Positions 9,052 through 18,200 of a stretch of 64,000 nt of DNA are shown here, one piece after another. Source of the stretch: Deltaproteobacteria bacterium (GTDB lineage Bacteria; Desulfobacterota; Desulfobacteria; Desulfobacterales; JAFDMD01); assembly GCA_019306065.1 (NCBI GenBank), contig JAFDMF010000001.1:21244-85243 (forward strand). The letters are read 5' to 3'. The stretch's first letter is position 1. Each line of letters opens with the position of its first letter. A program made the position numbers and the translations under genes. Below the pieces are notes generated by a model. The model ran no database searches. It was not told the DNA's origin and saw only the letters and a list, made by a program, of their open reading frames with translations.

Positions 9052-12000
9052 TTAACGAGCGTTCGAAGCAACCTTTACCGATACTATTTTCGACACCCCT
9101 TTTTTGCCCATCGTAACCCCAAAAAGCGTATCCGCAAATTCCATACTCCGTTTATTATGAGTAACCATAACAATCTGAGTTTTTTCGCCTATTACTTTAA
9201 GCAGCCGGTTAAACCTGAATATGTTTGCCTCGTCAAGCGGGGCGTCTATTTCGTCTAACAGACAAAAAGATGCGGGTTTGATAAAAAAAATTGAAAAAAT
9301 AAAGGCTATGGCGCATAAAACCTTTTCTCCGCCGGAAAGAAGAGTAAGCCGAGCAAGTTTTTTGCCCGGAGGATGAATCACAATCTCAACTCCCGTTTCA
9401 AGAATGTTGTCCGGTTCGGTTAATATAAGCTTAGCGTCTCCGCCTTCAAAAAGTTTCGGAAATAAAACTCCGAGATTCTCATTTATCAAATTAAAGGTTT
9501 TTATAAATCTTTCCCGCGTAATATTATTTATTTTTTTTACTACCTTATATAAATCCTCTATAGCCTTATTAATGTCTTGTTTTTGAGCCGTTAAAAAATC
9601 GTATCTTGTTTTCAACTCTTCATATTCTTCTATTGCGCGTAAATTCACCTCGTTAAATCCTGATGTAATTTTATCTTTAAGTTCGGTTAATTTTTTTTGA
9701 TGTTCAAAAAGTTCGGTTTCCTGTTTTACGGCATAATTAAAAGGATTATTAAATATTGTTTCTTTAAACTCATCTAAACTTTTATGATAACGCTCTTTTA
9801 TTCTTTCGTTTATATTTTCGCATGTCGCTTTTTTCCTCGATTGTTCCGGTTCAATCTCTCGTATCTTTCTATATATTTTTTCCAATTCCGATTTAACTGA
9901 GTCCGCCTCTTTTTTTTTCTCTTTTAACCTCAAATCTACGCTTTGATAATTGGCTTCAAAATTTTTAATGAGATTTTCTGTCCCATTTAAGTTGTCATAT
10001 AAAATAAAAAGATTCTTTTTGCCGTTATTAATCTGGTCTTCTATCAAAACTAATCTATTCTTTTTTTCTGCCGTTTGTTCGGAAAGCTTTTGAAGCCTGT
10101 TTTTACTCTCCTTATAAAAAGCGAATAATCTTTTTAATGTCGAAGCTTCGCTCTCCTTTTTTGCTTTCAGCGAGGTTATTTCAAGCTTTTTATCCACTAT
10201 TATTTTATTAAATGTTTCCCCCTTATAAGAAACCTTTTCTATTTGAGAGGCGATATTTTCGATAAGGTTTTTGATATTTTCGGTTTTTTCTTCAATATCA
10301 ATAAGCGCATCCTTTTGTTTCTTTATTTCGTCGTCAATATCGCTCTGTTCGCCTGCAAGTCTTTCTTCTTCCAACTCTGTTATTTTAAAATATTTCAAAG
10401 AATGCTTTAGGCTTTCTTCGGCAATATATAAACTTTTTTCAGTCTCCTGTTTTTGTAAATCCGCTTTATTCTTTTCCCGATTAAACGCGTCTATCATTTT
10501 TTCGGATATATCTGTTTTTGATTCGATTTCCGCAAGAATCTTTTTTTCAGAGTAAATATCGGCTTTTGTTTCTTCAATACGGGCTTCGATATTTTTAATC
10601 TCCTGCTTTTTTATTAAAATATTAGGAAGATTATCAGCGCTTCCGCCTATTATAATTCCTTTATCCAATATAATCTCTCCGTTTTTTGTAACAAATATTT
10701 TTTCACCCTGCTTTTTATCCCATAACAGTGCGGCATCCTCTATGGTCTCCGCCAGATATATGTTTTGAAATAATAATCCACATATCTTTTCAAACCCTTT
10801 TTTTATTTTAATATGATTTATAAGCTTATTCGAATTATTGCTATCATTCGCCAAAGATTGGCAAATTGAAGAAAAAAAAATAAAACCGCTTCTGCCGAAA
10901 CTGTTTTTAGCAAGAAAATCAATATATTCAAAAGAATCCTCTCTTTTATTTACAACTATATATTGTAAAGCCTCTCCTAACGCCGCCTCTGTTGCGGTTT
11001 CAAAACCGGGATATGGCTCTATAATATCGGCTACAAGCTGTTTTATATCACCCTTGCAAATTTTACTACTCTTCATTATCGCTCTTACTCCCTCTTTATA
11101 CCATCTAAAATCGTCTCTAATTTTGGTAAGAACAATAAGTTCTGACTTTAATTTTTCCTTTTTTATATCTGTCGCGAAATTTTTTTTAATCTGTTCCGAA
11201 AGCTGTTTTTCATTATTTTCAAGTATATTATATTCCTCTTTAATCTGCTCGGAAAGCTGTTTTATATGGTCCGCCGAAGATGCTTTTTTATTCTTTGCCT
11301 CTTTAACTTTTATTTCCAATTCTTTTTTTGTAATTCCGGCTTTTCTCTTTTCCTGCTCTATTGTTTTAAAACGTTTTGTAAGACTATCTCTGCCGCTTAC
11401 CGCTGTATGATACATATTTTTAATCCGCGCTTCGGCGGCTGTCGCTTTCATAAGTTCCGATTTATTTTTTTCAAGCCGATTTTTCAGATCAGACAAAAAA
11501 TTTATCGTATCTTTTGCGCTATATTCCTCCTCTTTTGCCGATTTGTATGTTCGGGCAAGATTTAAATCAATTTCTTTCAGTCTTTTTTTTATATCTTCAA
11601 TTTCGGATAACAAAGATTGGTTTTTGGCGGTAAATTCGGCTTCCGAATCTTTGTCTGATATTAAGGAAGCGGTTGTAGTTCTGTAATCTTTTTCAAGATG
11701 AGGCAGCTCGGTTTCAAATCTGTCTATTTTTCTATGCACCTCGAATTTCTTATTCTTTTTTTCGGATAATTCTTTCTCTTTTTCCTCTTTTTCAAATCTT
11801 ACATTCTCGCAAAGAGCCTCTATATTCAATAATTCCGAAGAGTTTTTTATCTCCGAATTCTTTAAGCTTGTTAATAATGCCTCATTTTTTTTAATATCTT
11901 TATTGATTTTATTATAATTAAAAATAGATATTAAAATTTCTAATATCTTAATTTGTTGTCTGTATTCTTTAAACCGATTTGCTTTTTCCGCCTGACGCTT

Positions 12001-12624
12001 TAAGCTTGTCATCTGACGTTTTACTTCCGATATTATATCGGTTACTCTTAAAAGATTCTCTTTTGCGGCGTCAATTTTTTTAACCGCTTCGGTTTTACTG
12101 GTTTTATATATTGCAACCCCTGCGGCTTCTTCTATAAAAAAACGTCTTTCCGCCGCTCCGGCTTCGGTTATGGCGCCGATATTTCCCTGAGTTATAATAG
12201 AATAGGTTTTATGCCCGGAACTGCTTTTTTCAAAAAGATTATGTATGTCTTTTAATCTGCATGGATGCTTATTTAAAAGATATTCGCTTTCGCCGGAGCG
12301 GCAAATGCGTCTTGTAAGCATAATCTCCGTATAATCGTCAAATTCGACGCCAGCGTCTTCTTTATGATTTTCAACGGTTAAACTGACTTCTGCAAAGTTT
12401 AAAGAATGGTTGGCCGGCGTTCCTGCAAATATCAGATCCTCCATAGATTTGCCGCGCAGCTTTTTGGCGCTTTGTTCCCCCATTACCCATAATAAAGCGT
12501 CTATAATATTGCTTTTACCGCATCCGTTAGGACCTACGATAGCGCATATTCCTTCCGGAAAAACAATCTGTGATTTATCTATAAAAGATTTAAACCCGTT
12601 TATTTCAAGCTTTTTTAGTCTCAA
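9052..12624 (-). CDS. smc: Chromosome segregation ATPase SMC
   Basis: A full-length 1190-residue SMC. The head begins MRLKKLEINGFKSFIDKSQI with Walker A GPNGCGKSNIIDALLWVMGE near residue 30. Two long coiled coils flank a hinge at about residues 510-650 (around ADIIEPYPGFETATEAALGEALQYIV). The C-terminal head has the ABC signature LTLLSGGEKVLCAIAF (about residue 1095) and Walker B FCLLDEIDAPLDEAN (about residue 1124). It forms condensin-like dimers with ScpA/ScpB, neither of which is in this window. The gene stands alone, tail to tail with the orphan ABC ATPase. Confidence 0.97.
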   Translation of the reverse strand: MRLKKLEINGFKSFIDKSQIVFPEGICAIVGPNGCGKSNIIDALLWVMGEQSAKKLRGKSMEDLIFAGTPANHSLNFAEVSLTVENHKEDAGVEFDDYTEIMLTRRICRSGESEYLLNKHPCRLKDIHNLFEKSSSGHKTYSIITQGNIGAITEAGAAERRFFIEEAAGVAIYKTSKTEAVKKIDAAKENLLRVTDIISEVKRQMTSLKRQAEKANRFKEYRQQIKILEILISIFNYNKINKDIKKNEALLTSLKNSEIKNSSELLNIEALCENVRFEKEEKEKELSEKKNKKFEVHRKIDRFETELPHLEKDYRTTTASLISDKDSEAEFTAKNQSLLSEIEDIKKRLKEIDLNLARTYKSAKEEEYSAKDTINFLSDLKNRLEKNKSELMKATAAEARIKNMYHTAVSGRDSLTKRFKTIEQEKRKAGITKKELEIKVKEAKNKKASSADHIKQLSEQIKEEYNILENNEKQLSEQIKKNFATDIKKEKLKSELIVLTKIRDDFRWYKEGVRAIMKSSKICKGDIKQLVADIIEPYPGFETATEAALGEALQYIVVNKREDSFEYIDFLAKNSFGRSGFIFFSSICQSLANDSNNSNKLINHIKIKKGFEKICGLLFQNIYLAETIEDAALLWDKKQGEKIFVTKNGEIILDKGIIIGGSADNLPNILIKKQEIKNIEARIEETKADIYSEKKILAEIESKTDISEKMIDAFNREKNKADLQKQETEKSLYIAEESLKHSLKYFKITELEEERLAGEQSDIDDEIKKQKDALIDIEEKTENIKNLIENIASQIEKVSYKGETFNKIIVDKKLEITSLKAKKESEASTLKRLFAFYKESKNRLQKLSEQTAEKKNRLVLIEDQINNGKKNLFILYDNLNGTENLIKNFEANYQSVDLRLKEKKKEADSVKSELEKIYRKIREIEPEQSRKKATCENINERIKERYHKSLDEFKETIFNNPFNYAVKQETELFEHQKKLTELKDKITSGFNEVNLRAIEEYEELKTRYDFLTAQKQDINKAIEDLYKVVKKINNITRERFIKTFNLINENLGVLFPKLFEGGDAKLILTEPDNILETGVEIVIHPPGKKLARLTLLSGGEKVLCAIAFIFSIFFIKPASFCLLDEIDAPLDEANIFRFNRLLKVIGEKTQIVMVTHNKRSMEFADTLFGVTMGKKGVSKIVSVKVASNAR

Positions 12625-12641
12625 TCAATAACTATCCGTTT

Positions 12642-12787
12642 AGTTCCCGTAGAAACAAGCCTTCTTTTACTCGATTTCGGCGTTGGATAAAAATTTTAAC
12701 CCTCGAAATACTTCTTGTATTCCTGCGGTTAAAATTTTTATCCGCCTTGAGCCTCAAGCACAATAAAACTTGTTTCTATGGGAACTT
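12642..12787. repeat. Nested inverted-repeat element (MITE-like) between smc and aacS
   Basis: Outer arms of 18 bases (left 12642-12659 AGTTCCCGTAGAAACAAG, right 12770-12787) pair with one mismatch. Inside them a second inverted pair, GGATAAAAATTTTAACC and GGTTAAAATTTTTATCC, flanks CTCGAAATACTTCTTGTATTCCTGC. The right end abuts the aacS stop codon. No target duplication is evident. The inner half recurs at 42822-42872 and the outer arm at 23955-23990, 49588-49642 and 53425-53460. Confidence 0.65.
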
Positions 12788-12788
12788 G

Positions 12789-14753
12789 TTAGTTTTCTTT
12801 TAATTCTTTAATGGTTGCAAAATAATCCAATGATTCCGGATTTTTTAAAGAATCTTTGTTTAAAACGGGCTTTCCTTCAATTACTTTTTTAACCGCAAGC
12901 TCCACTTTTTTCATATTAAGAGTATAAGGAATATCAGGAACCTCTATAATAAATTTCGGAACATGACGGGGGGAAGCGTTTGTTCTTATAGTGGTTTTTA
13001 TTTTATCTTTTAAAGAATCGGTTAATTTGTATCCGTCTGTAAGTTTCACAAATAAAACAACTCTTATGTCATTTTCCCAATTTTGCCCTACTACAAGGCT
13101 GTCGTTAATCTCTTCGATCTGTTCTAAATGTCTGTAAATTTCGGCTGTTCCTATCCTTACGCCGCCCGGATTCAAGGTGGCATCCGAGCGCCCGTGCATA
13201 ACAACTCCTCCGCGATCGTTTATTATTATAAAATCTCCGTGCCTCCATATTCCCGGGTATGTATCAAAATAAGCGGCAAGGTATTTTTTATTATCCGAAT
13301 CATCCCAAAAAGCTATCGGCATAGACGGAAAAGGAGCCTCGCATACAAGCTCCCCTTCTTGATTAATAACAGGTTTTTCGTCATATCCGAATGATGAAAC
13401 CTTCATTCCAAGTCCTCTGCATTGAAGTTCTCCTGCATAAACAGGAAGCATAGGATTGCCCAACGCAAAGCATCCGTTCAAATCCGAACCTCCGGAAATG
13501 GAAGCAAGCTGAATATCTTTCTTAACATTATTATAAATGTATTCAAAGCCTTCTATAGAAAGAGGCGAGCCTGTAGACAAAACGGCTCTTAAAGCCGAAA
13601 GATTATATTTTTCAGCAGGTTTTGCCTCGGAATCCATAAGAGCGCTTATGTAACCGGCGCTTGTTCCGAATACGCTTATTTTTTCATCTTCAGCCATCTT
13701 CCATAAAGCGTCAGGGGCGGGATGAAAAGGGTTGCCGTCAAAAAGAACAACGGAAGCCCCTACAGAAAAAGCGCATACAAGCCAGTTCCACATCATCCAA
13801 CCGCAGGTGGTAAAATAAAAAATTGTATCTTCCCGTTTAAGATCAGTATGCAAGATATGCTCTTTCATCTGATTTATTAATACTCCGCCAGCGCTTTGAA
13901 CCATACATTTCGGAAGTCCGGTGGTGCCGGAAGAATACATTATATAAAGAGGATCGTTAAAATCAACCTGCGTAAATTCTATTTTCTGCCCGCTTTTATC
14001 CGATATAAAATCATCGTAAAAAACAGCGTTAGGAATATCTTTTATGTCCGGCGAAGCTTCGATAAACGGAATTATCACAACCTTTTCTATGGAAGGAAGC
14101 TTTTTTACAATATCGGCTATATTTTTTAAGGAATCTATCTTTTTACCTTTAAAAAAATATCCGTCCGCAGTAAATAAAATTTTAGGTTTAATCTGCCCGA
14201 ATCTGTCTAAAACTCCTTTTATGCCGAAATCGGGAGAACAGGAAGACCATACCGCTCCCAAACTTGTAGAAGCAAGCATTGCTATAACCGCCTCTGGTAT
14301 ATTAGGTATGAAACCGGAAACTCTATTCCCTTTTTTAACGCCTGCTTCTTTCAAAGATAAAGCAAGCCTTGCGGTATTATCATATAATTTTGAATAGGAA
14401 ATTTTTATAGACGGTTTATCCTCTCCTTTAAATATTATTGCAGTTTTATCATCTTTGTATCTAAGAAGATTTTCGGCAAAATTAAGCTTTGCCCCCAAAA
14501 ACCATTTTGCAAAAGGCATCTTTGTTTCGTCGTCTATTACTTTATCAAAAGACTGAAAAAAGCGTATATCTGCAAACTCCCACATTGCCGCCCAAAATTC
14601 GGATATGTTATTAACAGACCATTCATATAATCCGTCATAATTCACAAAGTTATAACCGTATTTTTTATTTGCAAACCCCATAAATTTTTTCATATTTGAA
14701 TTGTTTATTATCTCTTCGGACGGCTGCCATAATAATTTGGGACTATTTATCAT
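12789..14753 (-). CDS. aacS: Acetoacetyl-CoA synthetase
   Basis: A 654-residue adenylate-forming ligase, the usual size for AacS. It has the N-terminal ACS region (WEFADIRFFQSFDKVID, KWFLGAKLNFAENLLR), the P-loop YIMYSSGTTGLPKCMVQS, the A5-type GGSDLNGCF, the GIWRHGDF region and the C-terminal hinge with the GVRIGTAEIYRHLEQIEEI motif. It activates acetoacetate (or a related short 3-oxo acid) to its CoA ester with ATP. Alongside gcdA this suggests short-chain or ketone-body-like acid metabolism. It stands alone between two repeat-filled gaps. Confidence 0.93.
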   Translation of the reverse strand: MINSPKLLWQPSEEIINNSNMKKFMGFANKKYGYNFVNYDGLYEWSVNNISEFWAAMWEFADIRFFQSFDKVIDDETKMPFAKWFLGAKLNFAENLLRYKDDKTAIIFKGEDKPSIKISYSKLYDNTARLALSLKEAGVKKGNRVSGFIPNIPEAVIAMLASTSLGAVWSSCSPDFGIKGVLDRFGQIKPKILFTADGYFFKGKKIDSLKNIADIVKKLPSIEKVVIIPFIEASPDIKDIPNAVFYDDFISDKSGQKIEFTQVDFNDPLYIMYSSGTTGLPKCMVQSAGGVLINQMKEHILHTDLKREDTIFYFTTCGWMMWNWLVCAFSVGASVVLFDGNPFHPAPDALWKMAEDEKISVFGTSAGYISALMDSEAKPAEKYNLSALRAVLSTGSPLSIEGFEYIYNNVKKDIQLASISGGSDLNGCFALGNPMLPVYAGELQCRGLGMKVSSFGYDEKPVINQEGELVCEAPFPSMPIAFWDDSDNKKYLAAYFDTYPGIWRHGDFIIINDRGGVVMHGRSDATLNPGGVRIGTAEIYRHLEQIEEINDSLVVGQNWENDIRVVLFVKLTDGYKLTDSLKDKIKTTIRTNASPRHVPKFIIEVPDIPYTLNMKKVELAVKKVIEGKPVLNKDSLKNPESLDYFATIKELKEN

Positions 14754-15082
14754 TTTTTACCTCGCTTCTTTTCTTGATTCATAATATTTTATATAATCAT
14801 CCCTTGTTGCGTCTCATTTTTTCTTGTTTATAATTTTATTATGAGATTCCTCCTCGCTTCGTTCGCCGAAATAACGCTGTAAAAAACGCCAGCCAAAATA
14901 AGAAGTCTGTCATTTCGACCGAAGAGAGAAATCCTTCTTTTATTTTGTTTGCTTTTTTATAACCATTCTTCTTTCCGGTTAAAATTTAGCCATGTTTCTA
15001 TATATATTTTAATATTTCGTCCTTACGGGGTTTTTAAACCCTGTGAATAATCCAAATTCGGCTGGGTAACTAAATTAAAAAA
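14754..15082. repeat. Gene-free stretch with stacked repeat modules
   Basis: Contains an inverted copy of the ATAATCATCC...GTC module (14790-14817), a minus-oriented CGAAGCGAG-type copy (14841-14872) and a plus-oriented one (14909-14934). The last two are joined by a linker (AAAAAACGCCAGCC, AAATAAGAAG) whose counterpart is found at 35480-35510. The ACGGGGTTTTTAAACCCTGT hairpin near 15024-15043 could end transcription of the 15083 gene. No coding signal seen. Confidence 0.6.
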
Positions 15083-15514
15083 TCAAGCGTCTTCTTCAGC
15101 TCTTTTCTCTTTTTTATTAATCAATTTAAAATAAGCGGAAGTCTCTTTTACAAAAAGATAATAGCCGGAATATCCGAACAGTAGAATATTAATTGATAAC
15201 AATACTAATATTGAATTTTCAAAGCTTACCCGAAGATAAAATACATAACACAAGACGGATATGACTACTACAAAATTACAAAACATACAAAGGATTCTTG
15301 CCCAGTTATACCCCTTAAAAACCAAAATCGTTATTCCTATGCCCGCAACAAGTATTTTACCCGGAATTTCGTCTAAAAGAATATACAGCGTTAAGAAAAA
15401 CCAAATCCAGCCCGTAAGAAGAAGAACCATTCCATAACGCGCGCTTTTTGGATATTTTTCAAAATATTTAAAAGCTTCGTTCGGAAACCTTGTTAAGTCT
15501 TTTAAAAATGACAT
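15083..15514 (-). CDS. Small integral membrane protein, unknown function
   Basis: Not recognised. About 143 residues with four likely membrane helices (around YGMVLLLTGWIWFFLTLYIL, ILVAGIGITILVFKGY, ILCMFCNFVVVISVLCYVFY and ILVLLSINILLFGYSGYYLF) and a charged Lys/Glu-rich cytoplasmic tail. An ATG exists four codons earlier (15526), but its own codons carry the GGAG that would serve as ribosome binding site for the ATG at 15514, so the later start is preferred. It is divergent from the symporter gene, which has its own promoter. No functional context. Confidence 0.7.
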   Translation of the reverse strand: MSFLKDLTRFPNEAFKYFEKYPKSARYGMVLLLTGWIWFFLTLYILLDEIPGKILVAGIGITILVFKGYNWARILCMFCNFVVVISVLCYVFYLRVSFENSILVLLSINILLFGYSGYYLFVKETSAYFKLINKKEKRAEEDA

Positions 15515-15601
15515 ATTAAACTCCATAATATTTAAAAAAACGATTTTTTTATTTTCGTTATTACAAAAAAAATAGCAAGTATTATTTTAATAAAAAGCCT
15601 C

Positions 15602-15631
15602 TTGACAAATAAAGCGCATTTTTTGTATTCT
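15602..15631 (+). promoter_or_regulatory. Sigma-70 type promoter for the symporter gene
   Basis: A perfect -35 TTGACA at 15602-15607 is followed after 18 bases by TATTCT at 15626-15631. The implied leader is about 155 bases and contains a GGCGAC/GTCGC pair (15704-15737) that could fold. A clear AAGGAGGG precedes the gene start. Confidence 0.65.
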
Positions 15632-15791
15632 CAACAAAAAATGAATGGTATTTATCTTTTTTATAACACAATTATAAATAAAATGCTTTATAAAATGAAA
15701 GGGGGCGACGAGAAATATTTTTAAGTAAGATTGTCGCGCTTTTTATAAACGCGGCAGAATTTATTTTATTAAATAAATTAAGGAGGGTATA

Positions 15792-17588
15792 ATGCAGGAT
15801 ACAACATGGGTTTATATAATGCTTGGCTTATATATCGCATATTGTTTTTATTGGGGATTAAAAGGTTATTTTACCGAAAAAACATCTTCGGGATATACGA
15901 TTGCAGGCAGATCAATTCCATTCTTTGCTTTTCTTCTGGCAGCCACTGCCGCCTCTTTTTCGGGATGGACATTTATCGGACATCCCGGATTGATATGGCG
16001 AGACGGGCTTGCTTATGCTTTTGCATCTTTTTATGTACTAACAATTCCTATTACCGGAACCTTTTTTAACAAAAGAGTATGGCTTCTCGGTAAAAGATAT
16101 GGGTTTATTACTCCCGGCGACATGTATGCCTATTATTACAATACCGAAACTTTAAGATGGCTTGTTGTTCTTACCGCAGTATTATATTCGGTATTTTATT
16201 CGGCGGTTCAGTTAGCCGCGGCAGCTGCCTTATTTAAGGTAATTGCCGGCATTCCTACATTATGGGGCGCTATTTTTATGAGCTTTATCGTATGGTTTTA
16301 TGTATGCACCGGCGGACTTAAAGCAAGCACATGGGTAGGAGTCATTCAGTTTATTTTACTTGTAGGCGGAATTATTCTGCTCGGTTTTTTTGTTATTATT
16401 CATCCTCAGTTCGGAGGCTGGAGCAATTTTTCCAAAGAAGTATTAGCCATGGATCCTAAATTTTTAGAGGTTCCAAGAATCATCAACTTCGGTCTCGGAG
16501 GCGCGGATGGCGAAACCGCATGGACAGCGGTTATGGTTTTAACCTACATGTTTGCATTAATGGGTATTCAATCTTCTCCTGCTTTTACAATGTGGACATT
16601 CGGACTTAAATCTCCCAAACCTCTTGCATGGCAGCAGGCTTTTATGTCAACATTTGTAGTAGGCTTTGCTCTTTTCTTCTTTACCGCTTTTCAAGGATTA
16701 GGAGCTAAAATTCTTCAGCTGCAAGGCATTGAGGCGTTTCAAAATATTAATCAGGCAACTGTAGTTCCAATATTGATGAAAGAATTTTTACCTCCGTTTG
16801 TTCTCGGAATAGTTTTTATAGGCGCTATCGCTTCCATACATTCTACGGCGGCTCCTTATATAGGAACAGGCGGCTCAATTCTATTAAGAGACGTTTACTG
16901 GCGTTATATTAAAAAACAGGAAGCCGGACACAGCGAACAGATATGGGTTAATAGACTTCTTGCTACGGCGCTTACGATATTAGCGCTTTATGTAGCCCTT
17001 AATGCAAAAGCCGCGCTTGTTATACTCGGAGCGCTTGCAACCGCCTTCGGCTTTGTAATGTATATATTGCTTTTAGGAGTAATATGGGGCGTAAAATTTC
17101 CTTCAAAAGGAGCGGTTCTCGGCGTGTTCAGCGGCATGATAGCGGTTTTTGTTACATATAAAATTTGGCCAAATCCGCTGTCTATGCACTGCGCGTTTTG
17201 GGGAACATTTACAGGGCTGGCAGTGGCTTTAATATGCAAAGCTGTCGGTATAAAAGACGAGCAGAAAACAATTGAAATTCAGGCGGAGGTAAGAAATTAT
17301 CTTGACGATATTGACGAGCCATCCGAAACAGGCAAAGCGTGGCGTAGAGTTATGAAAGTCGCCACCCCTGTATGGTATCTATTTGCAATAGGTCCCGCGT
17401 GTATTTTAGGCAATACCGCATTTTCATTTGCAGGATTTCCTCCTCTTTGGTCTTGGCAGATAACTTGGTGGATAATCGGTATAGTGATGATGTGGGCTCT
17501 TTGTTTTAAAGCGGAGATGTCGACCCTTTCGGAAGACAGAATTAAACGCGCCGATACGGATACAAACATAGTTATTAAAGAAGCATAA
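15792..17588 (+). CDS. Sodium:solute symporter family protein
   Basis: A 598-residue SSS-family carrier with about 13-14 membrane helices. The N-terminal GLKGYFTEKTSSGYTIAGRSIPFFAFLLAATAASFSGWTFIGHPG is the family hallmark (helix 1 to 2). A signature-like stretch lies around IGAIASIHSTAAPYIGTGGSILLRDVYWRYI. It couples sodium uptake to a solute, likely a carboxylate, but the substrate cannot be read from sequence. A ribosome binding site AAGGAGGG lies 7 bases before the ATG. The next gene, 22 bases on, codes a tiny membrane peptide and is surely its partner. A strong terminator follows both. Confidence 0.9.
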   Translation: MQDTTWVYIMLGLYIAYCFYWGLKGYFTEKTSSGYTIAGRSIPFFAFLLAATAASFSGWTFIGHPGLIWRDGLAYAFASFYVLTIPITGTFFNKRVWLLGKRYGFITPGDMYAYYYNTETLRWLVVLTAVLYSVFYSAVQLAAAAALFKVIAGIPTLWGAIFMSFIVWFYVCTGGLKASTWVGVIQFILLVGGIILLGFFVIIHPQFGGWSNFSKEVLAMDPKFLEVPRIINFGLGGADGETAWTAVMVLTYMFALMGIQSSPAFTMWTFGLKSPKPLAWQQAFMSTFVVGFALFFFTAFQGLGAKILQLQGIEAFQNINQATVVPILMKEFLPPFVLGIVFIGAIASIHSTAAPYIGTGGSILLRDVYWRYIKKQEAGHSEQIWVNRLLATALTILALYVALNAKAALVILGALATAFGFVMYILLLGVIWGVKFPSKGAVLGVFSGMIAVFVTYKIWPNPLSMHCAFWGTFTGLAVALICKAVGIKDEQKTIEIQAEVRNYLDDIDEPSETGKAWRRVMKVATPVWYLFAIGPACILGNTAFSFAGFPPLWSWQITWWIIGIVMMWALCFKAEMSTLSEDRIKRADTDTNIVIKEA

Positions 17589-17610
17589 AACTATTAAAGG
17601 AGGGAATAAA

Positions 17611-17697
17611 ATGAAAAAAGAAGATATATGCGTAATTGTTTTGGTTCTCTTTTCCATCCTCTGGACTGCTTCATTCGGATGGGGCATGTTCGGATAG
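17611..17697 (+). CDS. Symporter small accessory protein (28 residues)
   Basis: A tiny ORF too short for ordinary gene calling: MKKEDICVIVLVLFSILWTA at residues 1-20, then SFGWGMFG and a stop. It begins with two Lys and an acidic pair, followed by one membrane helix. A textbook ribosome binding site (AAAGGAGGG, 9 bases before the ATG) and its place between a sodium:solute symporter and a strong terminator make it convincing. Small one-helix proteins encoded directly after SSS symporters are known in anaerobic proteobacteria as 'symporter small accessory protein'. It probably binds the carrier; the mechanism is unknown. Confidence 0.8.
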   Translation: MKKEDICVIVLVLFSILWTASFGWGMFG

Positions 17698-17736
17698 ATA
17701 ACAAAAAAAACTTTTATTGATAAATAAAAATCTAAC

Positions 17737-17775
17737 AAAACAGGGCGGTATTTTTACCGCCCTGTTTTGTTTTTC
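17737..17775 (+). terminator. Rho-independent terminator after the symporter pair
   Basis: Arms AAAACAGGGCGGTA and TACCGCCCTGTTTT (14 bases, perfect) enclose a 4-base loop and run into GTTTTT. It ends the two-gene symporter unit. Confidence 0.9.
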
Positions 17776-17852
17776 AAGTGCCTTTATTCTGACATTAAAA
17801 CACAAAAAAAAATGATTATAAAACAAAGACGGATTAAAAGGAAAAATTAATA

Positions 17853-18083
17853 ATGAGCCAGCCTTTTAAAGATATAAAGTGTCAATGCGGAGCGGTTATA
17901 ACTACAAATAAAAATAAAAGATGGTGTGAAAAATGCGGAAAACCGGTATTTTATGATGCAAAAGGTATGAGCAGACATAAAATAAATACGATCTATATAA
18001 TCCTTATGTTAGTATTCGGTTTTGCTTTTTTAACATATATCTTTATAGAAATGATAGCCGGCCCAATATCAATGTTCAAATAG
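17853..18083 (+). CDS. Zinc-ribbon single-pass membrane protein
   Basis: 76 residues. A zinc ribbon with two Cys pairs (KCQCG near residue 10, WCEKCGKPVF near residue 25) is followed by a single membrane helix (about residues 48-70, TIYIILMLVFGFAFLTYIFI). No family name can be given. It lies between the symporter terminator and the M20 peptidase and has only a weak ribosome binding site (AAGGAAAAA). Likely a real small gene; role unknown. Confidence 0.65.
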   Translation: MSQPFKDIKCQCGAVITTNKNKRWCEKCGKPVFYDAKGMSRHKINTIYIILMLVFGFAFLTYIFIEMIAGPISMFK

Positions 18084-18200
18084 CTCTCATAAAAAACCTC
18101 CTCTTTTGCTTGATTTGAAGCGGCAGATAAAAATTTTATCCGCCTTGATCTCAACTAAAACAAAATACTTTAAATTTTGGTTATAATAAAGGATTAACAG

